In this document: positions 35,184-43,484 of the stretch, in pieces
Position numbering within the stretch: the stretch's first letter is position 1
Layout of the letters: every line of letters begins with the position of its first letter
NCBI RefSeq assembly: GCF_000739735.1
Contig: NZ_BBJF01000012.1
Span: forward strand, 1-64,000
Origin: Paraburkholderia ginsengisoli NBRC 100965
Lineage (GTDB): Bacteria; Pseudomonadota; Gammaproteobacteria; Burkholderiales; Burkholderiaceae
Direction: 5' to 3'
DNA: 64,000 nucleotides
The notes under the pieces: generated by a model
What the model saw: only the letters and a program-made list of their open reading frames with translations
What the model was told of the DNA's origin: nothing
Databases searched by the model: none
Position numbers and translations under genes: made by a program

Positions 35184-36043
35184 ACGAAAACCCGATGGTT
35201 CCTGATCTGGATTTACCGGAAGACCCCGCCGTGCATTCGCTGAGTGGCGTCGCGAGCATGGGGCGCGCGGTGGTGCCGGGCGAGATCGATGTGTCGCACG
35301 GCACGATCCTCTACCTCGAGGACGTGACCGTGAGCTTCGACGGCTTTCGCGCGCTGAACGCGCTGACGCTCACCATCGACGCCGGCGAACTGCGTTGCAT
35401 CATCGGCCCGAACGGCGCCGGCAAGACGACGATGATGGACGTCATCACCGGCAAGACCGAGCCGGATTCCGGCAAGGTGTTTCTCGGCCAGTCGATCGAC
35501 CTCACGCGGATGAACGAGCCGTCCATCGCGCGTGCGGGGATCGGCCGCAAGTTCCAGAAACCGACCGTGTTCGAGCAGCACCCCGTGTGGGAAAACCTCG
35601 AACTGGCGATGAAGACCGACAAGGGCTGGTTCGCGTCGTTGCGCGCGCGGCTGGATCGCGAGGCGCAGGCGCGTATCGAAGAGACGCTGGCGCTGATCGG
35701 TCTGGAGAGCGAAGCGCGGCGCTCGGCCGGCGAGCTTTCGCACGGACAGAAGCAGCGGCTCGAAATCGGCATGCTGCTGATGCAGCAACCGGCTCTGTTG
35801 CTACTCGACGAACCGGCCGCCGGCATGACCGACGACGAGACCATGCAGTTGGCCGAGTTGCTCAATCATCTGCGCGGCACCTGCTCGATGATGGTCGTCG
35901 AACACGATATGGAGTTCGTGGCCGCGTTGTCGGGCGCGACCGGCAAGGTGACGGTGATGGCCGAAGGGCGTGTGCTCGCGCACGGCACGCTCGACGAAGT
36001 GAAGAAAGACGAGACGGTCATCGAGTCTTACCTTGGCAGATAA
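35180..36043 (+). CDS. urtD: urea ABC transporter ATP-binding protein UrtD
   Basis: A 287-residue ATPase of the LivG type. Walker A GPNGAGKTT lies near residues 75-83, the signature is LSHGQKQRLEIG, and Walker B is LLLLDEPAAGM. The first 35 residues are an extra acidic, Pro-rich tail ahead of the ATPase fold, longer than in many UrtD proteins. It works as a heterodimer with UrtE to power urea uptake. The C-terminal VIESYLGR is the usual LivG/UrtD end. Confidence 0.95.
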   Translation: MNENPMVPDLDLPEDPAVHSLSGVASMGRAVVPGEIDVSHGTILYLEDVTVSFDGFRALNALTLTIDAGELRCIIGPNGAGKTTMMDVITGKTEPDSGKVFLGQSIDLTRMNEPSIARAGIGRKFQKPTVFEQHPVWENLELAMKTDKGWFASLRARLDREAQARIEETLALIGLESEARRSAGELSHGQKQRLEIGMLLMQQPALLLLDEPAAGMTDDETMQLAELLNHLRGTCSMMVVEHDMEFVAALSGATGKVTVMAEGRVLAHGTLDEVKKDETVIESYLGR

Positions 36044-36095
36044 GCGGGCCGATCAGTTGACCGATGAACCACTGCTTCGAACGGATAAAACGAAC

Positions 36096-36788
36096 ATGCT
36101 GGAAGTAGACAAGCTGAACCAGTACTACGGCGGCAGCCACATCCTGCGCGATGTGAAACTCACCGTGCCCGACGGCAAGCTCACCGTCCTGCTGGGCCGC
36201 AACGGCGTCGGCAAGACCACGCTCTTGCGCTGCCTGATGGGCGTCGTGCAGACGAAGAGCGGCTCGATCGCCTGGCGCGGCACGCCGATCACCAAACTGC
36301 CGACCTACTCGCGCGTCGAGCAGGGGCTCGCGTATGTGCCGCAAGGCCGCGATATTTTCCCGCGGCTGACCGTCGAGGAGAATCTGCTGGTCGGCGCGGC
36401 CAGCAAGAAGGCGCCGAAGAAAATCCCCGACCGGATCTACGAACTGTTCCCGGTGCTGAAGGACATGCGCAGCCGTCGCGGCGGCGATCTGTCGGGCGGT
36501 CAGCAGCAGCAGCTCGCGATTGGCCGCGCGCTGATGAGCGATCCGCAACTGCTGATCCTCGACGAACCGACCGAAGGCATCCAGCCGTCGATCATCCAGG
36601 ACATCGGCCGCACGCTGCGGCAACTGGTCGAGGAAATGGGCATGACGGTGCTGCTCGTCGAGCAGTACTACGACTTCGCGAAGGACATCGCGGATCGTTA
36701 CTGGGTGATGAGCCGTGGCGAGATCGTCGCGGGCGGCGAAGGCGCGAACATGGATAGCGACGGCGTGCGCGCGTTGATCGCGGTTTGA
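36096..36788 (+). CDS. urtE: urea ABC transporter ATP-binding protein UrtE
   Basis: A 230-residue ATPase of the LivF type with Walker A GRNGVGKTT near 32-40, signature LSGGQQQQLAIG and Walker B LLILDEPTEGIQPS. I chose ATG 36096, where the conserved MLEVDKLNQYYGG begins; the reading frame extends upstream to a TTG inside urtD but that part is not family-like. It is the last transporter gene; ureD follows after 180 bases that contain tandem repeats and a possible promoter. Confidence 0.95.
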   Translation: MLEVDKLNQYYGGSHILRDVKLTVPDGKLTVLLGRNGVGKTTLLRCLMGVVQTKSGSIAWRGTPITKLPTYSRVEQGLAYVPQGRDIFPRLTVEENLLVGAASKKAPKKIPDRIYELFPVLKDMRSRRGGDLSGGQQQQLAIGRALMSDPQLLILDEPTEGIQPSIIQDIGRTLRQLVEEMGMTVLLVEQYYDFAKDIADRYWVMSRGEIVAGGEGANMDSDGVRALIAV

Positions 36789-36790
36789 GT

Positions 36791-36834
36791 GCCGTTTGAT
36801 CGCCGATTGATCGCCGATTGATTGCCGTTCGATC
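36791..36834. repeat. four tandem 11-bp repeats upstream of ureD
   Basis: Four head-to-tail copies of an 11-mer, GCCGWTTGATC, lie at 36791-36801, 36802-36812, 36813-36823 (last base T) and 36824-36834 (one change). They begin two bases after the urtE stop. An 11-bp period places each copy on nearly the same DNA face, as for cooperative protein binding, but simple slippage could also make them. Confidence 0.85.
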
Positions 36835-36874
36835 TTCGAGTCATCGCAGCGTGACCGGCATGCGCCATTGCGCG

Positions 36875-36883
36875 TGCTATTCT
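36875..36883 (+). promoter_or_regulatory. possible extended -10 promoter of ureD
   Basis: TGCTATTCT has the TGn extension and TATTCT, two mismatches from TATAAT. It lies 86 bases before ureD and 41 bases after the tandem repeats. No convincing -35 is present. It might give urease genes a sigma-70 promoter besides read-through from urtA. Confidence 0.35.
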
Positions 36884-36968
36884 CGCCGCATCCTTGGGCG
36901 GCGCGGTTCGCGTCTGCCCTGCGGGCGCAAGCCCGCTTAGCCAACACGTCGCTCGCACGTCCATTCGC

Positions 36969-37874
36969 ATGTCGCTTCACGAAAATCACGCCACGCTCGC
37001 CGCTGTGTCGACTTCGGCGCAAAACGCGACGCAACCCGCCGCGCATTCGTCATGGCGCGCGCGTCTCGAACTCGGCTTCGCCAAACACCACGAACGCACG
37101 ACGCTCGCGCATCGGCTGCATGACGGCCCGCTGCGCGTGCAGCGTCCGCTCTATCCCGAAGGTCACGCGATCTGCCATGCGGTGATCGTTCATCCGCCCG
37201 GCGGGATCGCGGGCGGCGACCGGCTCGACATCGACGTCGTGCTCGACGCCGATGCGCATGCGGTCGTCACGACGCCGGGCGCGACCAAGTGGTACAAGTC
37301 GAACGGCCGCGCTGCGCATCAGCTTATCGACGTGCATGTCGGCGAGCGCGCGAAGCTCGACTGGCTGCCGCAAAACAACATCGTGTTCGACCACGCGAAC
37401 GCGCATCTGGAGTTCTCGCTGACGCTCGCCGAGGGCGCCACCGCATTGGGCTGGGATGCGACCCAGCTCGGTCGACAGGCAGCCGGCGAACACTGGTCGA
37501 ATGGGCACCTGCGAGCCGTCTCGCGGATCGTCGGCGCCGACGGCGAGTTGCTGTGGCTCGAACGCGCGAATCTCGACGCGGACGATCCGCTGCGCAATGC
37601 ACCCCAAGGGCTCGCCGGCTTCCCCGCCTACGGGACGCTGTGGGCCGTCGGCCCCGCTTGCGACGACGCGCTCGCCGAGTCCCTGACCGCGCAACTGCCG
37701 TTCGACGATTCGCTGCGCGCCGCCGCCTCGTGCGTGACGAACGGCGTACTGCTCGTGCGCGCGGTCTCGCGTTCGATGGAAACGCTTCAGCACGCGCTGA
37801 CGCGCTGCTGGCTGCAATTGCGGCCGGTCGTGCATGGCGTTCAAGCAAAGCCCCTGCGGATCTGGTCGACCTGA
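36969..37874 (+). CDS. ureD: urease accessory protein UreD
   Basis: A 301-residue chaperone that binds apo-urease and recruits UreF and UreG for nickel insertion. Family segments are clear: HPPGGIAGGDRLDIDV, TPGATKWYKSNG, WLPQNNIVFD and the C-terminal LLVRAVSRSMETLQ. ATG 36969 is the first start that gives a normal UreD length. The rest of the urease genes follow only after an unrelated binding-protein gene, so the ure cluster is split at this point. Confidence 0.95.
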   Translation: MSLHENHATLAAVSTSAQNATQPAAHSSWRARLELGFAKHHERTTLAHRLHDGPLRVQRPLYPEGHAICHAVIVHPPGGIAGGDRLDIDVVLDADAHAVVTTPGATKWYKSNGRAAHQLIDVHVGERAKLDWLPQNNIVFDHANAHLEFSLTLAEGATALGWDATQLGRQAAGEHWSNGHLRAVSRIVGADGELLWLERANLDADDPLRNAPQGLAGFPAYGTLWAVGPACDDALAESLTAQLPFDDSLRAAASCVTNGVLLVRAVSRSMETLQHALTRCWLQLRPVVHGVQAKPLRIWST

Positions 37875-38015
37875 TTCATTCGTCCGGGGCGGACTGGGCG
37901 CGGTCAGCGCCTTTCACCTTTGCAAGGCCATGCGCGCACCACCGCGGCGCATACGCTCGCCCCAATCGGGTGCAGCACCTCTCCTCCCTACTCGCAAGCT
38001 CAAGCGGCACGGCGA

Positions 38016-38031
38016 TGGCACACACCTTGCA
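38016..38031 (+). promoter_or_regulatory. sigma-54 (-24/-12) promoter inside the urease cluster
   Basis: TGGCACACACCTTGCA matches the sigma-54 consensus TGGCACGNNNNTTGCW with a single mismatch (A for G at position 7) and correct spacing. The predicted start is near 38042, about 84 bases before the binding-protein gene at 38126. It would give that gene, and probably ureA-ureG, nitrogen-regulated transcription independent of the urtA promoter. The remainder of 37875-38125 shows no gene. Confidence 0.72.
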
Positions 38032-38125
38032 TCGTCAAGCGCCACGATGCTGCCGCGCCTCGACGGCAGCCGATCGGCACATCGCCGTCACGACAATCAC
38101 CACACCGCGCCACCGCCGACAGACC

Positions 38126-38938
38126 ATGAAACTATCGCTCACTCGCCCCGCGCGCCGCGCGTTGCTCGCCGCGCTGCTGTCCGTGCCCATCGTCGCTCAC
38201 CTCGCCTTTCATGCCGCGTCCGCTCACGCCGATACGCTCGATAGCATCGCCAAAGCGGGTGTGCTGAAAGTGGCCGTGCCGGAAGACTATCCGCCGTTCG
38301 GCGCGGTCGGCCCCGACATGAAGCCGCAGGGCTACGACATCGACACCGCCGCGCTGCTCGCGAAGTCGATGAACGTGAAGCTCGAACTCGTGCCGGTCAA
38401 CAGCGCGAACCGCATTCCGTATCTGCAAACCGGCAAGGTCGATCTGGTGATCTCGTCGCTCGGCAAGACGCCGGAGCGCGAGAAGGTGATCGACTTTTCG
38501 AGCGCCTATGCGCCGTACTACCAAGGCGTGTTCGGCCCCGCCGACATCAAGGTGAGCGGTCCCGCCGATCTCACCGGCAAGACGGTCGGCGCCACGCGTG
38601 GCGCGCTCGAAGAGATCGGCCTCTCGCAGATGGCGCCGAACGCGACGATCAACCGCTTCGAGGACAACAACGCGACCATCGCCGCGTTCCTGTCGGGCCA
38701 GGTGCAGTTGATCGCCGCGGGCAACATCGTCGCCGCCGCGATCATCGCGAAGAATCCGCCGCGCCGGCCGGAGCCGAAGTTCATCATCAAGAATTCGCCG
38801 TGTTTCGTCGGCATGAACAAGAACGAGCCGCGCCTGCAGCAGAAAGTGGACGCCGCGATCGCGCAGGCCAAACACGACGGCACGCTGGAGACGATGTCCA
38901 GGAAGTGGTTCGGTGCGCCGTTGCCGGCCGATCTGTAA
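38126..38938 (+). CDS. family 3 amino-acid ABC transporter substrate-binding protein
   Basis: A 270-residue polar amino-acid binding protein (SBP_bac_3). Signal peptide ends near AHA-DT at residue 36. The mature protein starts LDSIAKAGVLKVAVPEDYPPFGAVG, the classic opening of this family, and has GKVDLVISSLGKTPEREKVIDFS, the lobe motif of glutamate/cystine/arginine binders. It lies between ureD and ureA with its own sigma-54 promoter, but no permease or ATPase gene is adjacent. It may feed a distant amino-acid transporter. Ligand unknown; an arginine- or other nitrogen-rich ligand would fit the urease setting. Confidence 0.9.
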   Translation: MKLSLTRPARRALLAALLSVPIVAHLAFHAASAHADTLDSIAKAGVLKVAVPEDYPPFGAVGPDMKPQGYDIDTAALLAKSMNVKLELVPVNSANRIPYLQTGKVDLVISSLGKTPEREKVIDFSSAYAPYYQGVFGPADIKVSGPADLTGKTVGATRGALEEIGLSQMAPNATINRFEDNNATIAAFLSGQVQLIAAGNIVAAAIIAKNPPRRPEPKFIIKNSPCFVGMNKNEPRLQQKVDAAIAQAKHDGTLETMSRKWFGAPLPADL

Positions 38939-38978
38939 GCACGCCGTTAGCCGGACTTGATACCGTGACCGGCTGACC

Positions 38979-39058
38979 AGGCGTTGCCGGCGTTGCCGCC
39001 CCGGGGCAACGCCTATCATGGTCATGGCCGGCCCCTGCGGGGGCCGTTGCCATGACCA
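38979..39058 (+). terminator. strong hairpins between binding-protein gene and ureA
   Basis: Two structures are stacked here. The first pairs AGGCGTTGCC (38979-38988) with GGCAACGCCT (39005-39014); a second copy of GGCGTTGCC at 38989-38997 competes for the same partner. The second is a 17-bp stem with a 2-base bulge: TGGTCATGGC (39019-39028) with 39049-39058, and CGGCCCC (39029-39035) with 39040-39046. There is no U-tract, so this may be an RNA stabiliser or rho-dependent attenuator controlling ureA-G. Confidence 0.5.
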
Positions 39059-39103
39059 CCACCCGGCCGTCACCAGACCGTCACAACCGAACGCACACAT
39101 TCG

Positions 39104-39406
39104 ATGAAGCTCACACCTCGCGAGAAGGACAAGCTGCTGATCTTCACCGCCGCGCTGCTCGCCGAACGGCGCCGCGCGCGCGGCCTCAAACTCAACTATC
39201 CGGAAGCGATCGCGTTCATCACCGCCGCGCTGATGGAAGCGGCCCGCGACGGCAAGACCGTCGCCGAGGTCATGTACTACGGCACCACGCTGCTCACGCG
39301 CGACGACGTGATGGAAGGCGTGCCGGAGATGATCCCCGACATCCAGGTCGAAGCGACGTTTCCCGACGGCACCAAGCTCGTCACCGTTCATCACCCGATC
39401 CCTTAA
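39104..39406 (+). CDS. ureA: urease subunit gamma
   Basis: The 100-residue gamma subunit of nickel urease, which hydrolyses urea to ammonia and carbamate. The sequence MKLTPREKDKLLIF, RRARGLKLNYPEA and VEATFPDGTKLVTVHHPI is fully typical in length and content. It is followed 18 bases later by ureB. Separate gamma and beta genes are the normal bacterial arrangement. Confidence 0.98.
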   Translation: MKLTPREKDKLLIFTAALLAERRRARGLKLNYPEAIAFITAALMEAARDGKTVAEVMYYGTTLLTRDDVMEGVPEMIPDIQVEATFPDGTKLVTVHHPIP

Positions 39407-39424
39407 GCGTACAAGGCAAGCCCC

Positions 39425-39730
39425 ATGATTCCCGGCGAACTCATCACCGACGACGGCGAACACGAGCTCAACGCGGGCCGCGCGACGGTCACGGTGGTCG
39501 TGTCGAATACCGGCGACCGCCCGGTGCAGATCGGCTCGCACTACCACTTCTACGAGGTGAACGAGGCGCTCTCGTTCGATCGCGAAACGGCGCGCGGCTT
39601 CCGGCTGAATATCGCGGCGGGCACCGCCGTGCGCTTCGAGCCCGGCCAGGAACGCACCGTCGAGCTGGTCGCGCTGGCGGGCGACCGTGTCGTCTACGGC
39701 TTCAACGGCAAGGTGATGGGCAAGCTGTGA
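39425..39730 (+). CDS. ureB: urease subunit beta
   Basis: The 101-residue beta subunit of urease. It starts MIPGELITDDGEHELNAGR and contains SNTGDRPVQIGSHYHFYEVN and the FEPGQERTVELVALAG block, all conserved. It packs against UreA and UreC in the trimer-of-trimers holoenzyme. ureC begins 70 bases downstream. Confidence 0.98.
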   Translation: MIPGELITDDGEHELNAGRATVTVVVSNTGDRPVQIGSHYHFYEVNEALSFDRETARGFRLNIAAGTAVRFEPGQERTVELVALAGDRVVYGFNGKVMGKL

Positions 39731-39800
39731 GCCACCGTGCGCGCCATGCGCTCCTGTGCCCTCTCGCCCGCACCGCCCTGCTCAATTCCGGACTCACACC

Positions 39801-41507
39801 ATGACCTTACGCATCGACCGCCGCGCCTACGCGGAAATGTTCGGCCCCACCTCCGGCGACCGCGTGCGTCTCGCCGATACCGAGTTGCTGATCGAAGTCG
39901 AGCGCGACTTCACGACCTACGGCGAAGAAGTCAAATTCGGCGGCGGCAAGGTGATTCGCGACGGCATGGGCCAGTCGCAACGCGTGCACGCCGACGTGGT
40001 CGACACGGTCGTGACGAACGCGGTGATTCTCGATCACTGGGGCATCGTCAAGGCCGACATCGGCATCAAGAACGGCCGCATCGCCGCGATCGGCAAAGCG
40101 GGCAATCCCGACATCCAGCCGAATGTGACGATCGCGATCGGCGCGTCCACCGAAGTGATCGCGGGCGAAGGGCTGATCGTGACGGCGGGCGGCATCGACA
40201 CACACATTCACTTCATCAGCCCGCAGCAGATCGAGGAAGCACTCGCGAGCGGCGTGACGACGATGCTCGGCGGCGGCACGGGTCCGGCAACGGGCACGAA
40301 CGCAACCACCTGCACGCCGGGTCCGTGGCATCTCGAACGGATGCTGCAGGCGGCCGATGGTTATCCGATGAACCTCGGCTTTCTCGGCAAGGGCAACGTG
40401 AGCCAGCCGCAACCCGCGCTGGAGCAGATCGCCGCCGGCGCAATCGGTCTGAAGCTGCACGAGGACTGGGGCACGACGCCCGCCGCAATCGACAACTGCC
40501 TCTCGGTTGCCGACGACACCGACACGCAGGTCGCGATCCACACCGACACGCTGAACGAAGCGGGCTTCGTCGAAGCGACGGTGGCCGCGTTCAAGGGCCG
40601 CACGATCCACACGTATCACACCGAAGGCGCGGGCGGCGGCCACGCGCCGGACATCATCAAGGTGTGCGGCGAGGCGAACGTGCTGCCCTCGTCGACCAAT
40701 CCGACGCGCCCGTACACCGTCAACACGCTCGAAGAGCATCTCGACATGCTGATGGTGTGCCATCACCTGGACCCGTCGATCGCGGAAGACATCGCGTTCG
40801 CCGAGTCACGTATTCGTCGCGAGACGATTGCGGCCGAAGACATCCTGCACGACCTCGGCGCGCTGTCGATGCTGTCGTCGGATTCGCAGGCGATGGGGCG
40901 CGTGGGCGAAGTGATCATCCGTACGTGGCAGACCGCGCACAAGATGAAGGTGCAACGCGGCGCGCTGCCTGAAGACAACGCGCGCCACGACAACTTCCGC
41001 GCGAAGCGCTACGTTGCCAAGTACACGATCAACCCGGCGATCACGCACGGCATCGCGCATGAAGTCGGTTCGATTGAGCCGGGCAAGTGGGCCGACCTCG
41101 TGTTCTGGGAGCCGGCGTTCTTCGGCATCAAGCCGTCGCTGATTCTCAAGGGCGGCATGATCGCGATGGCGCAGATGGGCGACCCGAACGCGTCGATTCC
41201 GACGCCGCAGCCGGTCCACTATCGCGAGATGTTCGCGACGCGCGGTGGAGCGCTGGGGCGCACGTCGCTGACCTTCGTTTCGCAGATGGCCGCCGACGCG
41301 GGCGTCGCCGAACGGTACGGCCTGAATAAGCGTATCGTGGCCGTGAAGAACTGCCGCAACATCTCGAAGGCAGACATGATTCACAACGCGTGGCGTCCGG
41401 CGATCAGCGTCGATCCGGAAACCTATCAGGTGATCGCCGACGGTCAGCTGCTGACCTGCGAGCCGGCCACCGTGCTGCCGATGGCGCAACGCTACTTCCT
41501 GTTCTAA
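39801..41507 (+). CDS. ureC: urease subunit alpha
   Basis: The 568-residue catalytic subunit holding the two nickel ions. Lys 218, in the GLKLHEDWG motif, is the residue carbamylated to bridge the nickels. The ligand histidines appear in DTHIHF, in AIHTDTLNEAGF and in HTYHTEGAGGGHAPD. The flap cysteine is in MVCHHLDPS. ATG 39801 gives the normal MTLRIDRRAYAEMFGPT start. ureE starts two bases after the stop, so the genes are tightly linked. Confidence 0.98.
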   Translation: MTLRIDRRAYAEMFGPTSGDRVRLADTELLIEVERDFTTYGEEVKFGGGKVIRDGMGQSQRVHADVVDTVVTNAVILDHWGIVKADIGIKNGRIAAIGKAGNPDIQPNVTIAIGASTEVIAGEGLIVTAGGIDTHIHFISPQQIEEALASGVTTMLGGGTGPATGTNATTCTPGPWHLERMLQAADGYPMNLGFLGKGNVSQPQPALEQIAAGAIGLKLHEDWGTTPAAIDNCLSVADDTDTQVAIHTDTLNEAGFVEATVAAFKGRTIHTYHTEGAGGGHAPDIIKVCGEANVLPSSTNPTRPYTVNTLEEHLDMLMVCHHLDPSIAEDIAFAESRIRRETIAAEDILHDLGALSMLSSDSQAMGRVGEVIIRTWQTAHKMKVQRGALPEDNARHDNFRAKRYVAKYTINPAITHGIAHEVGSIEPGKWADLVFWEPAFFGIKPSLILKGGMIAMAQMGDPNASIPTPQPVHYREMFATRGGALGRTSLTFVSQMAADAGVAERYGLNKRIVAVKNCRNISKADMIHNAWRPAISVDPETYQVIADGQLLTCEPATVLPMAQRYFLF

Positions 41508-41509
41508 CC

Positions 41510-42148
41510 ATGCGTACTCTCGACAAACTGCTGGCGCCGCATCTGAAGCTCGCGCCGGTGCTGGTGAAACGGGCGCCGACGCTGACGCTCGCCTTCGATG
41601 AACGGCGCAAGAGCCGCCTTGCGGCCACGCTCGATAACGGCGAGGAAGTCGCGCTGCTGTTGCCGCGCGGTACGGTGCTGCGCGACGGCGACGTGCTGGT
41701 CGCCGACGATGGCGGCCTCGTGCGCGTAGTCGCCGCGCCGGAATCGGTGCTTTACGTGCGCGCGAAAGATGCGTTGACGCTGACGCGCGCCGCGTATCAC
41801 CTCGGCAATCGTCATACGCCGGTCGAGGTTGGCGCGGATTATCTGAAGCTCGAATACGATCCGGTGCTGGCCGATATGCTCAAGCGAATCGGCGCGACGG
41901 TCGATCAGGTGTCGATGCCGTTTCAGCCGGAGTCCGGCGCTTATGGCGGCGGCCATAAGCATGGGCATGACGAGACGTTCGCCGAGGACTATGCGCTCGC
42001 GCAGCAGGTGTTTGGCGAGCATCATGGGCATGGGCATTCGCATGATCATGAGCACGGGCATGGTCATTCGCACGATCACGACCACAGCGGTCACGTCCAC
42101 GACGAATCGTGTGGCCACGCGCATCACTCGCACCATGCGCATCGCTGA
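41510..42148 (+). CDS. ureE: urease accessory protein UreE, His-rich
   Basis: A 212-residue nickel metallochaperone that delivers Ni2+ to the UreDFG-urease complex. The N-terminal peptide-binding domain (LDNGEEVALLLPRGTVLRDGD) and the metal-binding domain (YHLGNRHTPVEV, with the conserved His) are present. From about residue 170 the tail is extremely rich in His and Asp (HGHGHSHDHEHGHGH and similar), longer than the His tail of many UreE proteins. It may store nickel. Its 3' end overlaps ureF by 14 bases in another frame. Confidence 0.96.
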   Translation: MRTLDKLLAPHLKLAPVLVKRAPTLTLAFDERRKSRLAATLDNGEEVALLLPRGTVLRDGDVLVADDGGLVRVVAAPESVLYVRAKDALTLTRAAYHLGNRHTPVEVGADYLKLEYDPVLADMLKRIGATVDQVSMPFQPESGAYGGGHKHGHDETFAEDYALAQQVFGEHHGHGHSHDHEHGHGHSHDHDHSGHVHDESCGHAHHSHHAHR

Positions 42149-42815
42149 ACTCACCGCGCTGCTGCATCTCGCGTCGCCGGCGCTGCCGATCGGCGCGTTC
42201 AGCTACTCGCAGGGGCTCGAAGCGGCCATCGAAGCGCAATTGATCACCGACGCCGATTCCGCGCGCGCGTGGATCGAAAGCGGCCTGACCGACGTGCTCG
42301 CGCACGGCGAGCTGCCGTTCCTCGCGCATCAAATGGAGCGCTGGCGCTCGCATGACGCGGCAGGCCTCGCCGAGGCGAACCGCGAATTCCTCGCGAGCCG
42401 CGAGTCCGCCGAACTGCGGCGCGAAACCGAACAGATGGGCTGGTCGCTGCGGCAGTTGTGCGTGTCGCTCGAATGGGGCGATGCTGAACGACGCGCGACG
42501 CTCGCTTCGCTCATGCCGCTCGCGCAGCCCACCGCGTTCGCGTTCGCCGCCTATGCGCACGATGCCGCCGTCGACGCCGCGCTCGCCGCTTATGCATTCA
42601 GCTGGGTCGAGAACCAGGCCGCCGCCGCGTTGAAGGCGGTGCCGTTGGGACAGCTTGCGGGGCAGCGCATCATCGTCGCGTTGCGCGAGCCGATCGATGC
42701 GGCCGTCACGCGCGCTTTGTCCACTTCACCCGAAAACATCAACACATTCGCGCCGCAACTCGGCATTCTGTCGGCGCGTCACGAGTCGCAGTATTCGCGG
42801 CTCTTCCGCTCATAA
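42135..42815 (+). CDS. ureF: urease accessory protein UreF
   Basis: A 226-residue GTPase-regulating chaperone subunit. It begins MRIAELTALLHLASPALPIGAFSYSQGLE, the usual UreF opening, and is almost entirely helical. ATG 42135 lies inside the end of ureE, so the two overlap by 14 bases and are coupled. It forms the UreD-UreF-UreG activation complex. The GQRII segment near the C-terminus is conserved. Confidence 0.95.
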   Translation: MRIAELTALLHLASPALPIGAFSYSQGLEAAIEAQLITDADSARAWIESGLTDVLAHGELPFLAHQMERWRSHDAAGLAEANREFLASRESAELRRETEQMGWSLRQLCVSLEWGDAERRATLASLMPLAQPTAFAFAAYAHDAAVDAALAAYAFSWVENQAAAALKAVPLGQLAGQRIIVALREPIDAAVTRALSTSPENINTFAPQLGILSARHESQYSRLFRS

Positions 42816-42826
42816 AACGATCCATC

Positions 42827-43480
42827 ATGAACGCACCTCATCAGCCCGCTCACTCGTCCGTCCGCACGAAGAAACTGCCGCCGCTGCGCGTGGGCGTCGG
42901 CGGCCCGGTCGGCTCCGGCAAGACCACGCTGCTCGAAATGCTCTGCAAGGCGATGCGCGACCGGTACGACCTCGTCGCGATCACCAACGACATCTACACG
43001 AAAGAGGATCAGCGTCTGCTGACCGTGGCGGGCGCGTTGCCGGCCGAGCGGATCATGGGCGTCGAAACCGGCGGCTGCCCGCACACGGCGATCCGCGAAG
43101 ACGCGTCGATCAATCTCGAAGCCGTCGACCGCATGCTGACGCGCTTTCCCGATGCGGACATCGTGTTCATCGAATCGGGCGGCGACAATCTCGCGGCGAC
43201 GTTCAGCCCGGAACTGTCGGACCTGACGATCTACGTAATCGACGTGGCGGGTGGCGAGAAGATTCCGCGCAAGGGCGGGCCTGGCATTACGAAGTCGGAT
43301 CTGCTGGTCATCAACAAGACGGACCTCGCGCCGATGGTCGGCGCGAATCTCGACGTAATGGCGTCGGACGCGAAGAAGATGCGCGGCGAGCGGCTCTTCG
43401 TGATGTGCAATCTGAAGGCGCTCGACGGGTTGGATCAGGTGGTGGGGTTTATCGAGCGGAAGGGGTTGTTGAAGGCTTGA
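42827..43480 (+). CDS. ureG: urease accessory protein UreG (GTPase)
   Basis: A 217-residue SIMIBI-class GTPase that drives nickel insertion into urease. Walker A GPVGSGKTT is at residues 26-34; ETGGCPH (the CPH metal-binding motif) and the NKTDLAP guanine-specificity motif follow. A short Gln/His-containing N-terminal extension precedes the fold. It is the last gene of the cluster; only four bases separate it from the end of the convergent Fic gene. Confidence 0.97.
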   Translation: MNAPHQPAHSSVRTKKLPPLRVGVGGPVGSGKTTLLEMLCKAMRDRYDLVAITNDIYTKEDQRLLTVAGALPAERIMGVETGGCPHTAIREDASINLEAVDRMLTRFPDADIVFIESGGDNLAATFSPELSDLTIYVIDVAGGEKIPRKGGPGITKSDLLVINKTDLAPMVGANLDVMASDAKKMRGERLFVMCNLKALDGLDQVVGFIERKGLLKA

Positions 43481-43484
43481 GGCT

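Noticed and set aside
39019..39040. second sigma-54 element before ureA (TGGCCGGCCCCTGC)
   Set aside because: The spacing between the GG and GC dinucleotides is short and the -12 half is not TTGC.
39021..39058. classical rho-independent terminator before ureA
   Set aside because: The stem is strong but no U-tract follows on either strand; recorded as a possible attenuator instead.
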